This document shows, one piece after another, positions 34,973 to 43,638 of a stretch of 64,000 bases of DNA (position 1 is its first letter; the number at the start of each line of letters is the position of its first letter). Position numbers and translations under genes: made by a program. This stretch comes from Streptomyces sp. NBC_00154 (GTDB lineage: Bacteria; Actinomycetota; Actinomycetes; Streptomycetales; Streptomycetaceae). The stretch is taken from contig NZ_JAPEMI010000002.1 in NCBI RefSeq assembly GCF_026342835.1, positions 1,240,001 through 1,304,000 of the forward strand. Reading direction: 5' to 3'. The notes under the pieces were generated by a model that saw only the letters and a list, made by a program, of their open reading frames with translations, made no database searches and was not told where the DNA came from.

Positions 34973-35622
34973 CGTCCGGGCCCAGCTACCGGCAGGACTC
35001 CCTCACCGACTGGCTGCGTATCCGCACACAGATCTCCTGGCCGTACCGGAACAGCACGTACCCCTATGCGCAATCACCGGCGTACGACGGTTTCCGGGAC
35101 TTCTTCGCCATACGCGGCAGCCGCGACGCCGAGGAGACCGAGCGCATCCTGACCGCTCTCGACCCGACACTCGCCGACGCGAAACAGGGCAAGTGGCTGA
35201 CCTTCGCCCTCATGGCGAGCTGGCAGCGGACAGTCCTGAACCGAGCTTCCGCTGACTTCCGCACGGCGCCGGACTTCGCGAAGGGTGGACGGGAGCGCTA
35301 CGTCCTGGCACCCGATACCCGGGTGCGGTTCGAGCGCTGCCTGTCCGAGAGCGTTCAGCCCGACCTGTCTCTCCCTTCTCGCGCCGCCCGGACCTACCTC
35401 GACGTTCTGTTCTTCCATCCGTTCGAGGACGGCAACGCCCGTGCAGCCATGCTGGTGTTGGCCTTCGTCCTTGCCCGCGAAGCCACCCCACTGGATCAGG
35501 TTCACCCGCTGCAAGTCCCCCGATGGGCCGACGACGCCGAGGGCGCTGCCGATCTGGCGGTGCTGCTTGGGATCCTGATCACTGCGGCGGAGCGCCGCCT
35601 GCCCGACAGGAGGCAGCCATGA
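34969..35622 (+). CDS. Fic-family protein with a variant active site
   Basis: 217 residues. The Fic motif is HPFEDGNARAAM (His150 to Arg158): the catalytic His, the acidic residue and the GN anion-hole are present, but the canonical GNGR is GNAR and the second Arg is replaced, as in a subgroup of actinobacterial Fic proteins. Fic enzymes transfer AMP or other phosphate-containing groups to protein hydroxyls. No (S/T)xxxE(G/N) inhibitory helix is obvious in the protein. Both its start and its stop overlap neighbours by ATGA, so the three genes form one operon. Confidence 0.85.
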   Translation: MTSGPSYRQDSLTDWLRIRTQISWPYRNSTYPYAQSPAYDGFRDFFAIRGSRDAEETERILTALDPTLADAKQGKWLTFALMASWQRTVLNRASADFRTAPDFAKGGRERYVLAPDTRVRFERCLSESVQPDLSLPSRAARTYLDVLFFHPFEDGNARAAMLVLAFVLAREATPLDQVHPLQVPRWADDAEGAADLAVLLGILITAAERRLPDRRQP

Positions 35623-36018
35623 CGGAGCGGGACGTCACTCTCAACAAACTCGCCCAGGGGTTGCGGCCGATGTCACGGGGCATCGAGTGGTTCGACGCAC
35701 TCGATCCGAAAGAGCAAAGCGAAGTGCTCATGTTCCTGCGCCATCACTGCGTCCAGGCCCGCGCCGTCGCCGAAGGCGGACCGGTAAGCATCCGCCGAGC
35801 CGGGCTGCGCCCGACGCATCGCCCGCCGTTCTGATCACCCGCGGCCCGATCGACCAGCAACTGGGGAAGATTGCCGCCCTCAACCCTGTCGACGAACGCC
35901 GTCAGGCGTTCCGGCTGCTGATCGCGGTACTCGCGGTTGCGGACGAACGGCGCCGCGAGCGCTTCTGCTCGGCGGATGCGGTCACTGGTGGCACAGACTG
36001 CTCGTCGCTGACGGGTGA
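35619..36018 (+). pseudogene. DUF5958 gene broken by two frameshifts
   Basis: The open part (to 35834) reads LAQGLRPMSRGIEWFDALDP, then QARAVAEGGPVSIRRAG and RPTHRPPF-stop. The family continues RPTHxPAVLITRG, and exactly VLITRGPIDQQLGKIAALNP, DERRQAFRLLIAVLAVADER and RERFCS follow one base out of frame, then GCGHWWHRLLVADG-stop after a second slip. A single-base deletion at about 35820 and another indel at about 35970 explain this. It is the third gene of the Fic operon and is probably inactive, unless the 71-residue first part is functional. Confidence 0.8.
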
Positions 36019-36071
36019 TACGAGTCCGAGGTCCGCTGGTGGTTCGCCGCAATCTGACCCGGTATTCACTA

Positions 36072-36476
36072 ATCTCTGCTCTTGATCGTGGGCATGCCGA
36101 GACCGACGATTGTTCGTTGATGAAGGTGCTGGTCGAGCTGGGCGAGCCTATTCTGCGCGCCCGCGAGGCTGACTTGAAGTCCTTCGATCTTGCCGAGCCA
36201 GCCTTCATTCTCTGCTTCGGTGATGCGGTCGACGAGGTTGTCCCGGATTTCCATGAGGCGGTCGCGCAGGGCGGGGTCGGGGCGAAGGAGGGAACAGCGG
36301 ACGCAGGCGTGTTCGTGAATGCAGGCGGTGCCGTAGGAACGGGCGCAGGTGGCGTTCGAAGTGGCCGAGGAAGTCTTCCCGTTCGGCTCGGTCTGCTGCC
36401 CGAAGTGCGCACTGCCTCCATGAAGATCTCGCCGAGCGGCCACCGGCTGCCCGTGATCCGGAGGGCGCCCGTGCAC
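36072..36476 (-). pseudogene. C-terminal part of a tyrosine-type integrase
   Basis: The minus strand reads SYGTACIHEHACVRCSLLRP, DPALRDRLMEIRDNL and NEGWLGKIEGLQVSLAGAQN. This Cys/His-containing tail and helical end are characteristic of a group of actinobacterial mobile-element integrases. Just upstream EREDFLGHFER lies in another frame, so a slip separates it from the tail, and the catalytic domain is absent. Confidence 0.75.
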
Positions 36477-36540
36477 CTTGTATCAACTGCTTGACACAAG
36501 GGGCGGCGGGCGCCATCTTGTACTAGCCACTTGATACAAG
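36477..36540 (+). promoter_or_regulatory. Two copies of a palindromic operator before the membrane/GntR operon
   Basis: Copy 1 (36477-36500) is CTTGTATCAA-N4-TTGACACAAG; copy 2 (36517-36540) is CTTGTACTAG-N4-TTGATACAAG. Both follow the ideal CTTGTATCAA-N4-TTGATACAAG with one and two mismatches, start 40 bases apart, and lie on one DNA face or nearly so. TTGACA at 36491 and TTGATA at 36531 could be -35 elements inside the repeats. The GntR regulator of the operon is the obvious candidate binder. Confidence 0.7.
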
Positions 36541-36587
36541 CAGCGGCAAGGCACGTTGTATGCACGCCAATTCCGGGGGAGTTCGTC

Positions 36588-37343
36588 ATGCTCGCATTCG
36601 ACGCAGAGTCGACCGCATCGGCAGCCGACCGATACCTGCGCTGGGCCGGTCTGCTCATCGGGGCCGTCGCCGCCCGGGCGGTCGGGCACGGCTTGGACGC
36701 CGGCGAGGACGTCGGAATCCTCTACGCCATCCCGGTCTTCGGGCTGTGCGCGGTTGCCGGAGTGCTGGCGGGGGACGCGCTCACAGCCCGCCCTCGAGGT
36801 GATGTCCGCACGGCGGGACTGACCCCGCGCCGGGTGCGCGACTACGTGCCTCCGCGCATGACGTTGCTGCTTCTCGGCCAGGCCGGCGTGCTCGTCGTCC
36901 TCTTGGCCGTGGCAGCCGTGTTGGCCTCGCCTGACGACATGGGCCGCGCGGGCCGTATTCTGACCGTCACCTGCCCGGACGGAAGGACCGCCAGCACCGG
37001 CCCCTGGCCCGGCCTCTTCTACGGTCTGCCCGTCCTCGCCTCCTTCGCCGTCTCCACGGTCGGCTGTCTGTGGTCCCTGACCAAGATCGCCCGCCGCCCC
37101 GGCGACGAGAAAACCCGTCGCGACCGCGCGCTGGCCGTCGTTGCCGCGTGGGGCCTGCTGGTCTCGGCACCTCTTCTTGGTGCCGCCTCCACGGCCTCCG
37201 GCGCCCTGATGGATATGACCTGTGACGGCGCGGTCGGCCGGCTCGTCACCTGGGTGCTGTGGCCCACGGCCCTGGCTGCCCTCGTTACCGTGGCGTGGTG
37301 CCTGTTCACTGTGATCTCGCCCAAGGCCCGGGTACGCCGGTGA
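36588..37343 (+). CDS. Integral membrane protein co-transcribed with a GntR regulator
   Basis: 251 residues from the ATG at 36588 with GGGGGAG upstream. Six hydrophobic helices can be traced, for example YLRWAGLLIGAVAARAVGHG, ILYAIPVFGLCAVAGVLAGD, LLLLGQAGVLVVLLAVAAVL, FYGLPVLASFAVSTVGCLW, ALAVVAAWGLLVSAPLLGAA and LWPTALAALVTVAWCLFTVI. No transport signature. Its stop codon overlaps the GTG of the GntR gene, a layout typical of YtrA-type regulators paired with a membrane protein. Confidence 0.8.
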   Translation: MLAFDAESTASAADRYLRWAGLLIGAVAARAVGHGLDAGEDVGILYAIPVFGLCAVAGVLAGDALTARPRGDVRTAGLTPRRVRDYVPPRMTLLLLGQAGVLVVLLAVAAVLASPDDMGRAGRILTVTCPDGRTASTGPWPGLFYGLPVLASFAVSTVGCLWSLTKIARRPGDEKTRRDRALAVVAAWGLLVSAPLLGAASTASGALMDMTCDGAVGRLVTWVLWPTALAALVTVAWCLFTVISPKARVRR

Positions 37344-37723
37344 ACAGCCCCGCCATCCGCGTCGACACCTCCAGCCCCGTCCCGCCGTACGAACAGATTC
37401 GGGCCCAACTCGCCGCCCTGATCACCACGGGTCGCCTCCTGGAGCGCGAACGTCTGCCGACGGTGCGCCAACTGGCGGCCGACCTGGGCCTGGCGGCCGG
37501 AACGGTTGCACGGGCCTACCGCGAACTGGAGGCGGCGTCCCTCATCCATACACGCCGGGGCGCGGGGACCCGTGTGGCTCCGCTTCCTTCGCGCGCCCCG
37601 GATCCCGACCCCACGAGGCTGACGGAACTCGCTCGACGGTTCGTCACACATGCACGAACGCTAGGCGCGGAGGGGGACGCCGTGATGACCGCGGTACGGG
37701 AAGCGCTGGAGGAACTGCCATAG
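37340..37723 (+). CDS. GntR-family regulator, YtrA type
   Basis: 127 residues. The winged HTH is complete: PPYEQIRAQLAALITTGRLL, RLPTVRQLAADLGLAAGTVA and RAYRELEAASLIHTRRGAGT. The effector part is only about 45 residues (LTELARRFVTHARTLGAEGD), which fits the short YtrA subfamily that responds to cell-envelope stress and controls its own operon. Overlap of its start with the previous stop codon means coupled translation. Likely binds the two palindromes at 36477-36540. Confidence 0.88.
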   Translation: MNSPAIRVDTSSPVPPYEQIRAQLAALITTGRLLERERLPTVRQLAADLGLAAGTVARAYRELEAASLIHTRRGAGTRVAPLPSRAPDPDPTRLTELARRFVTHARTLGAEGDAVMTAVREALEELP

Positions 37724-37969
37724 CCCCTCCATCAGCGCCCTGTGTGGGGACCTGCCAGTGGTGGTGGGCCTCTCGGGTGGCGTTGGGGTGCTGGTGGGCG
37801 ACGCTGTGCTGTGTTGGGTGAGGCAAGCAGATGGGGTGCCGCAGGCGCTCACTTCGCGGTCCGCCCGCCCCAGCGGGGTGTCCGGCGTTTCACGCCCTTG
37901 CCGACCTGGCCTCACTGCTGTTCGTGCCTGTTGGTGTCAGCCGCCGCACGTGGTCTTGACAAAGGCTGT
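37724..37969. other. Short region without a gene, continuing into relics
   Basis: Nothing recognisable; flanks the FkbM relic. Confidence 0.35.
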
Positions 37970-38146
37970 CCCGCGCCCGTTGCCGCGCCCGTTGGCCGCG
38001 AGGATTGCCGTCAGCGCCTGGTGGACGACAGGGAACGGCTCGATGGCGACGACGCGGCCGGCGGGCCCGACGAGCCGGGAGGCCAGTACCGTGAAGTAGA
38101 CGGTGTGAGCGCCCGTGTCCACCACCAGGTCGCCGGGGCGAGGCGG
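37970..38146 (-). pseudogene. FkbM-type methyltransferase fragment
   Basis: The minus strand reads RPGDLVVDTGAHTVYFTVLA, then SRLVGPAGRVVAIEPFPVVH and QALTAILAANG. This is the SAM-binding motif I region of FkbM methyltransferases (normally VDVGAHIGYFT). The rest of the gene is absent. Confidence 0.7.
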
Positions 38147-38182
38147 GAGCCCATCCGCGCGGTCAGGTGGGGCTCCTGGGGA

Positions 38183-38515
38183 TACTCCGCTCGGACGTCG
38201 AGCGCTGGGAGAAGGCAGAGCGGTCCTTGTACGCGGCGCCCAGCGTGAAAACCTGGCGCTCGACCCTGCATCTGATCCTCGAGCACGCCATCGACGGGGG
38301 TCTGAACGCGTCCAACCCGACAGCCCGCCGCAGACGGCGCGGAATACGAGCCGGTCGATCCCGTGACCGGGGACCGGGGACCGGGGACCCGAGAAGGTCA
38401 TCACCGATCCTCTTGGCGCGCCCTTCTGATCGTCGAGCCGTGCCGCACTCCTGGCCGGGCGCGACGAGGAGTTCGGCGCCGTGGTGCTCGTGCCATGGGA
38501 AGACCTACGTGTTCC
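38183..38515 (+). pseudogene. Tyrosine integrase, core-binding-domain fragment
   Basis: The plus strand reads VKTWRSTLHLILEHAIDGGL and NASNPTARRRRRGIRAGRSR, the SAM-like core-binding domain of actinobacterial integrases, then after slips VITDPLGA and LAGRDEEF..VVLV-like blocks of the catalytic domain. No catalytic Arg/His/Tyr set can be assembled. Confidence 0.65.
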
Positions 38516-38540
38516 GGGGCCAAGGAGCCGCAACGCACCG

Positions 38541-38640
38541 GTCACGGCGCGCGAAGCTCGCCGACGTCGCTCGTCGCGCCGACGTAGCCACCGGCACGGT
38601 GTCCAGCGTCCTCAACCACCCCAAGCGTCTCCGCGCTGTA
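38541..38640 (+). pseudogene. LacI-type regulator, N-terminal HTH fragment
   Basis: AKLADVARRADVATGTVSSV followed by LNHPKRL is the DNA-binding end of a LacI-family repressor. The sequence diverges directly after it, so only the HTH remains. Confidence 0.65.
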
Positions 38641-38823
38641 TGCCCATGTGACCCCGGGTGTGCAGACGCCTTCTGGTTGGCCTCACGGACCGCTGGGAGG
38701 CAGCCCTCGTTGCCTGCCGGCGCATGGGCGGCACTCGTCTGTGCGGCGGGACGGTCTGCTGTGAGGCGGGGGCCAGGGCCTGTCCGGCGGGTCCCGCCGA
38801 ACAGGCCCTGGCCCCGACCGGGC

Positions 38824-39372
38824 TCAGCGCTTGAGCAGGAAGGTGAAGTCGCCGGAGCGTTTGCCGCTCAGCCGTACGGCCGAGACGAGTGCGCCCTCCG
38901 TGATCAGCCTCACGACCTCGGTCCGTGACAGACCAAACCCTTCGGCGATCAGCCGCACCGGCCGGACAGGAATCCGCGCCGCGAAGCGGACCGAGACATC
39001 GATCACCTCGTGGTCCAATTGATCCGGTCTGCCCGTGTCGAGACGCCAGGCTCCGTCCCAGTCGAGGGCGATGCGGTTACGGCGCCGCACGACCGGATCC
39101 TGCAGCAACTCTGCTGCCAGACCCGGGTCGTTGTCGTGCATCCGCTCCAGCAGATCAGGCCGTACGGAGCGGACGTTCATGCGCTCCAGGACCGTGATCT
39201 TCGTGGTGTCCCCACAGTCGGAACAGAGCGCGAGGAGCCAGGCGTCGATGAGCTTGTGGTTGGCGTTGACACGGAACTTGCCGCTTGTCCGGAAGCGTCC
39301 GGAAGCGCACGTGTGGCAACGGCGGAGAACGATGGGCAGGCAGGTGGGTGTGACCACCCAGTTGGTGAGCAA
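38824..39372 (-). CDS. DUF1062-family protein
   Basis: 182 residues. The N-terminal part has a zinc-ribbon-like pattern (RRCHTCASGRFRTSGKFRVN and LLALCSDCGDTTKITVLERM) with two CxxC pairs. The middle is DUF1062 (RVRPDLLERMHDNDPGLAAE-like helices), and the C-terminus is S4-like (FGLSRTEVVRLITEGALVSA), suggesting RNA or tRNA contact. Complete family length. It is a single gene in a debris-rich area. Biochemical function is unknown. Confidence 0.88.
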   Translation of the reverse strand: MLTNWVVTPTCLPIVLRRCHTCASGRFRTSGKFRVNANHKLIDAWLLALCSDCGDTTKITVLERMNVRSVRPDLLERMHDNDPGLAAELLQDPVVRRRNRIALDWDGAWRLDTGRPDQLDHEVIDVSVRFAARIPVRPVRLIAEGFGLSRTEVVRLITEGALVSAVRLSGKRSGDFTFLLKR

Positions 39373-39653
39373 AGAAGTACACCGGCTTCAGTGAGAAAGT
39401 CCGCAGCAAGAAGGAGCACGGCGCGCAGTGCGCGACGCGCGACGAATCAGCGCTTGGGAGGTCTCACAGGGTGTACAAGGGCTCTTCCTTGCCTCGACGA
39501 CTTGGTCCGACAGCACGGTAATGACGCGCAACGGGGCCGTGCCACCGGTTTTCGGGCGTCTCGCCCAACGACTGCTGCTGCCGCCACCGCGTCAACTCGG
39601 GCCGTCCATATATTCGTTTGCCGTAGGCGAGCCAAGTCGGATAGGAAGCCCGC
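39373..39653. other. Region upstream of the GNAT gene, no gene seen
   Basis: Only shadow-type frames; no motif recognised. Confidence 0.35.
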
Positions 39654-40196
39654 ATGCTAAAGGGCAGCAAGATCGGGCTGAGGGCCCGGCACGAGGACGA
39701 CATACCCAATCTGCGGTCCGAGCTCTACGACGACGTGGTCAACTCCGCGCGGGCCGAGGCCGGGCCGTGGCGGCCGATCTCACCCGGTTCGAAGGACCCC
39801 CGGCTCGTGGTGGACGACACGGCGCAAGGCAGCGTCGCGTTCTCCGTGGTGGAGCTGGAAGGAGGCGCCCTGGCTGGCACCGCGACGCTGTGGGGCATCG
39901 ACGACCACAACCGGTCCGCCCACATCGGACTCGGGCTGCTGCCGGCGGCACGCGGCAAGGGCTACGGCACGGACGTGGTCGCGACGCTCTGCTACTACGG
40001 TTTCGTGGTCCGCGGCCTGCAGCGGCTGCAGATCGAGACACTGGCGGACAACCACGCCATGCTGCGCTCCGCCGAACGCAACGGCTTCATCCGCGAGGGC
40101 GTACTGCGCTCCTCGGCGTGGGTGCTGGGCGAGTTCCTGGACGAGGTACTCCTCGGGCTCCTCGTCCAGGACTGGAAACCGAACTCGCAGGGCTGA
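39654..40196 (+). CDS. GNAT-family N-acetyltransferase (RimJ/RimL type)
   Basis: 180 residues. MLKGSKIGLRARHEDDIPNL is the usual RimJ/RimL start; AGTATLWGIDDHNRSAHIGL gives the beta4 strand; LLPAARGKGYGTDVVATLCY carries the acetyl-CoA pyrophosphate-binding loop RGKGYG; and ETLADNHAMLRSAERNGFIR is the C-terminal NxxMLRSxExxGF motif. A complete enzyme, probably acting on a protein N-terminus or small amine. No operon partner is visible. Confidence 0.92.
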   Translation: MLKGSKIGLRARHEDDIPNLRSELYDDVVNSARAEAGPWRPISPGSKDPRLVVDDTAQGSVAFSVVELEGGALAGTATLWGIDDHNRSAHIGLGLLPAARGKGYGTDVVATLCYYGFVVRGLQRLQIETLADNHAMLRSAERNGFIREGVLRSSAWVLGEFLDEVLLGLLVQDWKPNSQG

Positions 40197-40562
40197 AGCC
40201 CAAGATCGTCATGAGTCTTCCAGCCGGTGTCGGCGGCCCCGCCGTGTCAGGTGGCGATGAGTCCGTCCTGCACGGAGTCGACGGTCTTCCGCGGCGGGTA
40301 GAACAGGCCAAGCAGCATGAACGTTCTTCTCCTGTCGGGGTGGCGGTATTCGAACCCATGACCGCTTCGCCCCGAATGAGGTTCGGCGGCTGATCCGGCC
40401 AGCGCGGAGAGCGTTTTCCCTGGTCAGTGCGCTGACTCACGGCGCTCTCAAGCGGTCCCGAAGGGGCTATGGGAGCGGGTTCCCTCCCAGATGGCTCCCA
40501 GTCCAGATGCGTGATGCTCAGTCGGAGACGGCGAGTTTGTCCCGCTCGTCCCGCACCTGCCG
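40197..40562. other. Convergent intergenic region, no gene seen
   Basis: Between the GNAT and the NAT gene; no hairpin or motif that I can defend. Confidence 0.35.
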
Positions 40563-41416
40563 TCAGAGCGTGGTTACACGCTGGCTCGCAGCCTCCCACT
40601 CCCGGTGTTCGGCGCGGACGCGGTGCCACAGCCAGGCCCGCGCGGAGGCGTCGACATCGGCCAGGTTCAGATGGAACACATCGGCCAGTGCGTCGTACCA
40701 CTCGGCGGCCGTGTCGATGATCCGCTCGTGCGTGCCCTCGGCGTCGATCCTGCGCAGCACGCAGCCGCGCAGCATGTCCACGTCCTTGGCGTCGCGGAGC
40801 TGGACCTGGAGAACCCTGACGAATCCGGACTCGGGGGAAGAAGACAGCCGGTGGTGCTCCGCGGCGAAGGAGGACTGCTCCACGGGCTCGGGCGCGAAGA
40901 CCATCGCCGTGAAGGCGCCCCGGGGATCGTGGGTGAACCGCCAGCCGCCGGGAACCACCGCCGACGGGGCCATGGCATAGGTGAACGGCCCCTGGGCGTA
41001 AGTGCCTTCGCGCAGCGGCAGCGGCTCGTGCATGCCGCCGGCGAGGCCAGTGTCGACCAGCCACCGCTCGCCGTCGAGCCCCACGGTGAGTGCGAGATGG
41101 TCACCGCCTGGGCCCGCGGGGTCCTCGACCTCGTCCTGCACCCCGGCCCGGTGCAGGGGCACGTCGTAGCCGAGGGCCGTCAGCAGCGCGGCGAAGGCCC
41201 CGTTGAGGTGGAAGCAGTAGCCGCCGCGCCCGCGCAGGAGATCCGGGCCACGGATTCCTCGGCGCTGATGCCCGTCGGGCGTTCGAGCTGGTTGTCGAGG
41301 GTCTCGTACGCGACCCGTTCCACCTGCGCACGGTGCAGCGCCCACAACGCCTCGGCGGTCGGAGCTGTCGGTCGGGCCACCCCCAGCACGGCCAGATACC
41401 CGTCGACGTCGATCAT
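40563..41416 (-). pseudogene. nat: Arylamine N-acetyltransferase, frameshifted
   Basis: The ATG at 41416 (GAGGGGGAG upstream) starts MIDVDGYLAVLGVARPTAPT and LWALHRAQVERVAYETLDNQ, the NAT N-terminus, up to ESVARIS. The catalytic segment LRGRGGYCFHLNGAFAALLT (Cys) and the rest, with His in GGDHLALTVGLDG and Asp in RWLVDTGLAGG, lie in a different frame. A two-base insertion (ATC-TC-CTG) or one-base loss near 41238-41242 separates them. All triad residues exist but not in one frame, so the gene is inactive unless this is a sequencing error or is bypassed by slippage. Confidence 0.85.
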
Positions 41417-41609
41417 GCTCCCCCTCACCCTTCGAACGAATGATCACTATAGGCGGCCAGGGACTCGCACAAACGGTCCTTTGTCCGAGCAAGATCATTC
41501 AAAGGCGGGGAGAATCCTCCGGAACCCGGATCAGTTCTCAGAACCCGTTCTCACGTAAAAGCGCAACGGACCCCCTTCTGAGACTTGCATTGTGCGAAAA
41601 TCCGGGCCC
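41417..41609. other. Divergent promoter region
   Basis: AT-richer patches near 41440-41500; no gene. Confidence 0.3.
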
Positions 41610-41835
41610 ATGACAGGCCCTCAACGCCCTTCCCCAGTCGACCGGTCGGATGCCGACGACGTCGAACAGCACGCGTGTGCGAAGTATGACGCGCAGCCCG
41701 GCTCGCCGTGCCGCTCGCGGGGCGGGGCGGTCGCCTCCGTTTACCACACCCGCCGCTTCACGATGGTGCCCCGGCTGAAGAGGGCGCTGCGGGTGCCGAC
41801 CCCGGCCGACCACGGCCCGGGCCGGCCGTGGCGAC
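41610..41835 (+). pseudogene. Zinc-finger protein cut by the IS701 relic
   Basis: The frame reads CAKYDAQPGSPCRSRGGAVA and YHTRRFTMVPRLKRALRVP, then TPADHGPGRPW. This is the mobile-element zinc-finger protein family (normally CPxCxAxPGSPCRxRxG, then YHTxRF), with its first Cys pair altered to CAKY. The reading frame runs into the truncated end of the IS701 copy at about 41840. Confidence 0.65.
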
Positions 41836-41844
41836 GATCAGAAT

Positions 41845-43017
41845 CCAGGTCCAGCGGTCCGCGGCCTCAGGGGTGCGGAGTTTCGGGGTGGTCCAGCCGA
41901 GGGTCTGTTTTGCGAACCTGAATGTGTGCTCAAGGTCGAATCTGCGCAGGTAGACCTGCCAGCATCGGTCGACGTCGTCCGGGGTGGCGCCGGTTTTTGA
42001 GGACCACAGCCACACCGGTGGCGCGTCCCGGTCCTTCGACAGATGCTCGACCTTCAGCCGGACCAGCGTTCCCTCGACCAAGGGCAGTTCGCCTTCGTGG
42101 TCGAGCCAGGCCGCGCGGTGGGTGAGCCGGGGGTGGACCCGGTCCCATGCCCGGGTCTCGGCCTTGCCGTAATTGCTGGTGTCGGTGGCGGTGGTGATCG
42201 CGGGTTCGGGCCAGGTCTCCGGCTTGGTGAAGTGGAACTCCGGGCCGTGCTTGGGAAGCCGGCCGTTGACGCCGTGCGTCCGCGGTGGTTTCGGCAGGCG
42301 CATCACGCGGTCGGAGCGGACGCGGCCGACCAGATCGACCGGCAGGTCACGCAGGACCCAGGCCAGGCGGGTGACGTCGTAGCCGGCATCGTTGACGATC
42401 ACGATGGCCGGATCGCCGGGTTTCCACTGGCCCGCGGTGATGAGCCGTTCAACGACTCCCCGGAGCTGGGCGGCAGTGGTCGCGGTCGCGTCGTCGACCG
42501 GGCCGAGCCGGACCGCGTCCAGGATCGCTGTCCATGACGTGGCGCCCGGCTCCAGCACGGCGACGAAGGAGTAGGGTCAGCCCGGAATGAACTGCGAGGC
42601 GCTCTTCGCGCGGCCGTAGACGTGGCAGAACAGTCGCTCCGCCGAGCACGGCGCGTCCGACCGAAGCCACGGCGACACATCGACGGCAAGGACCAGGCGT
42701 CCGCCGTCGAAACGCGGCAGTGGCAGCCCGGCCAGCGCGGTCCGCAACCGTTCGGTGTCGATCCGGCCGTGGTTCAGGCCGCCGTACATCGCTCCGTGCC
42801 CACGACGATGCTCGGGCAGCAGCGTCAGGTCCACCGGTGACTTCACCGCACCGTCCGCACACAGCACCGCGTCCACCAGCTCGAGCAACTCATCGCGCCG
42901 GGCGGTCAGACACTCGTGGAACTCGCCCCGGAAGCGTGACGCCTCCGCGAACGCTTCCCTCCGCACAGCATCAGGCAGCAGACTCACCCTCACGGCCTTC
43001 GTCTTGATCACGTGCAC
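41845..43017 (-). pseudogene. IS701-family transposase with in-frame TGA and lost C-terminus
   Basis: From the start at 43017 the frame reads FHECLTARRDELLELVDAVL and GGRLVLAVDVSPWLRSDAPC (first Asp) to SASQFIPG, then TGA at 42577-42579 where the family has Trp (IPGWPYSF). The same frame continues PYSFVAVLEPGATSWTAILD, IVIVNDAGYDVTRLAWVLRD (second Asp), RRFDLEHTFRFAKQTLGWTT (Glu) and RTPEAADRWTWIL before it is cut off at about 41845. One nonsense change and truncation. Confidence 0.85.
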
Positions 43018-43174
43018 CTTGGTCGGAGCACATGATCAGACGAAGGCCGCCCTCACGTCCGGAGAATCCCCAGGTGAGCGACCCCGTTCGAGACGCCATT
43101 CGAGGCCAGATGTCCCACGCCACTCATTCTTGACTGTTTGTCTGCGAAGGTCGTTCGGCTCAGCGGGCCGTGGA

Positions 43175-43615
43175 TCACGAGTAGTACATGGCGTACGCGG
43201 CAGACTGCTCAGCCGGCGAGAAGCCGTCGAAGTCCCCCGCTTCGTCGCAGTACAGCAGACGTGCCAATGCCGCTTGGCCCTCCTGCGTCGATTGCGCCGC
43301 AAGGTACGCCTTGGTCCATTCCAGCCCGCCACCGCACAGGAGCTGGATGTCGATTGAACGGTCGGCGTCCCAGCTGGCCGTTTTGGCGTTCCAGACCAGG
43401 AGGACGTCGTTGGGAACAGCGGCGTGGAACAACTGGACGCAGCAGAGCTTCATCAGAAGTGTGTCGCCGTGCCCCTGACCTTCGCGTTCGAGCCGGGTCT
43501 GCTCACCCAGAAGCACCCGTACCTCGTCAAGGCTGCAGCCATCCGGATGCAGGCCATGACGCAGCAGCCACTGGTCTTCGTCCACCGCTCTGTCCCCTGC
43601 ACCTGTATCGCTCAA
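43175..43615 (-). CDS. Protein of unknown function
   Basis: 146 residues, even protein-like composition: EDQWLLRHGLHPDGCSLDEV, LLMKLCCVQLFHAAVPNDVL, LVWNAKTASWDADRSIDIQL and LLYCDEAGDFDGFSPAEQSA. No signal peptide or membrane helix. It looks like a single-domain cytoplasmic protein of the kind found in immunity or phage-defence neighbourhoods, but I recognise no family and assign no function. Confidence 0.65.
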   Translation of the reverse strand: MSDTGAGDRAVDEDQWLLRHGLHPDGCSLDEVRVLLGEQTRLEREGQGHGDTLLMKLCCVQLFHAAVPNDVLLVWNAKTASWDADRSIDIQLLCGGGLEWTKAYLAAQSTQEGQAALARLLYCDEAGDFDGFSPAEQSAAYAMYYS

Positions 43616-43638
43616 TCTTCGATGGAACGAACCTACGG

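Noticed and set aside
35744..36658. 304-codon minus-strand frame opposite the DUF5958 region
   Set aside because: Its real coding signal lies in another frame (integrase tail at 36072-36476); the rest is Arg/Ser/Pro-rich shadow.
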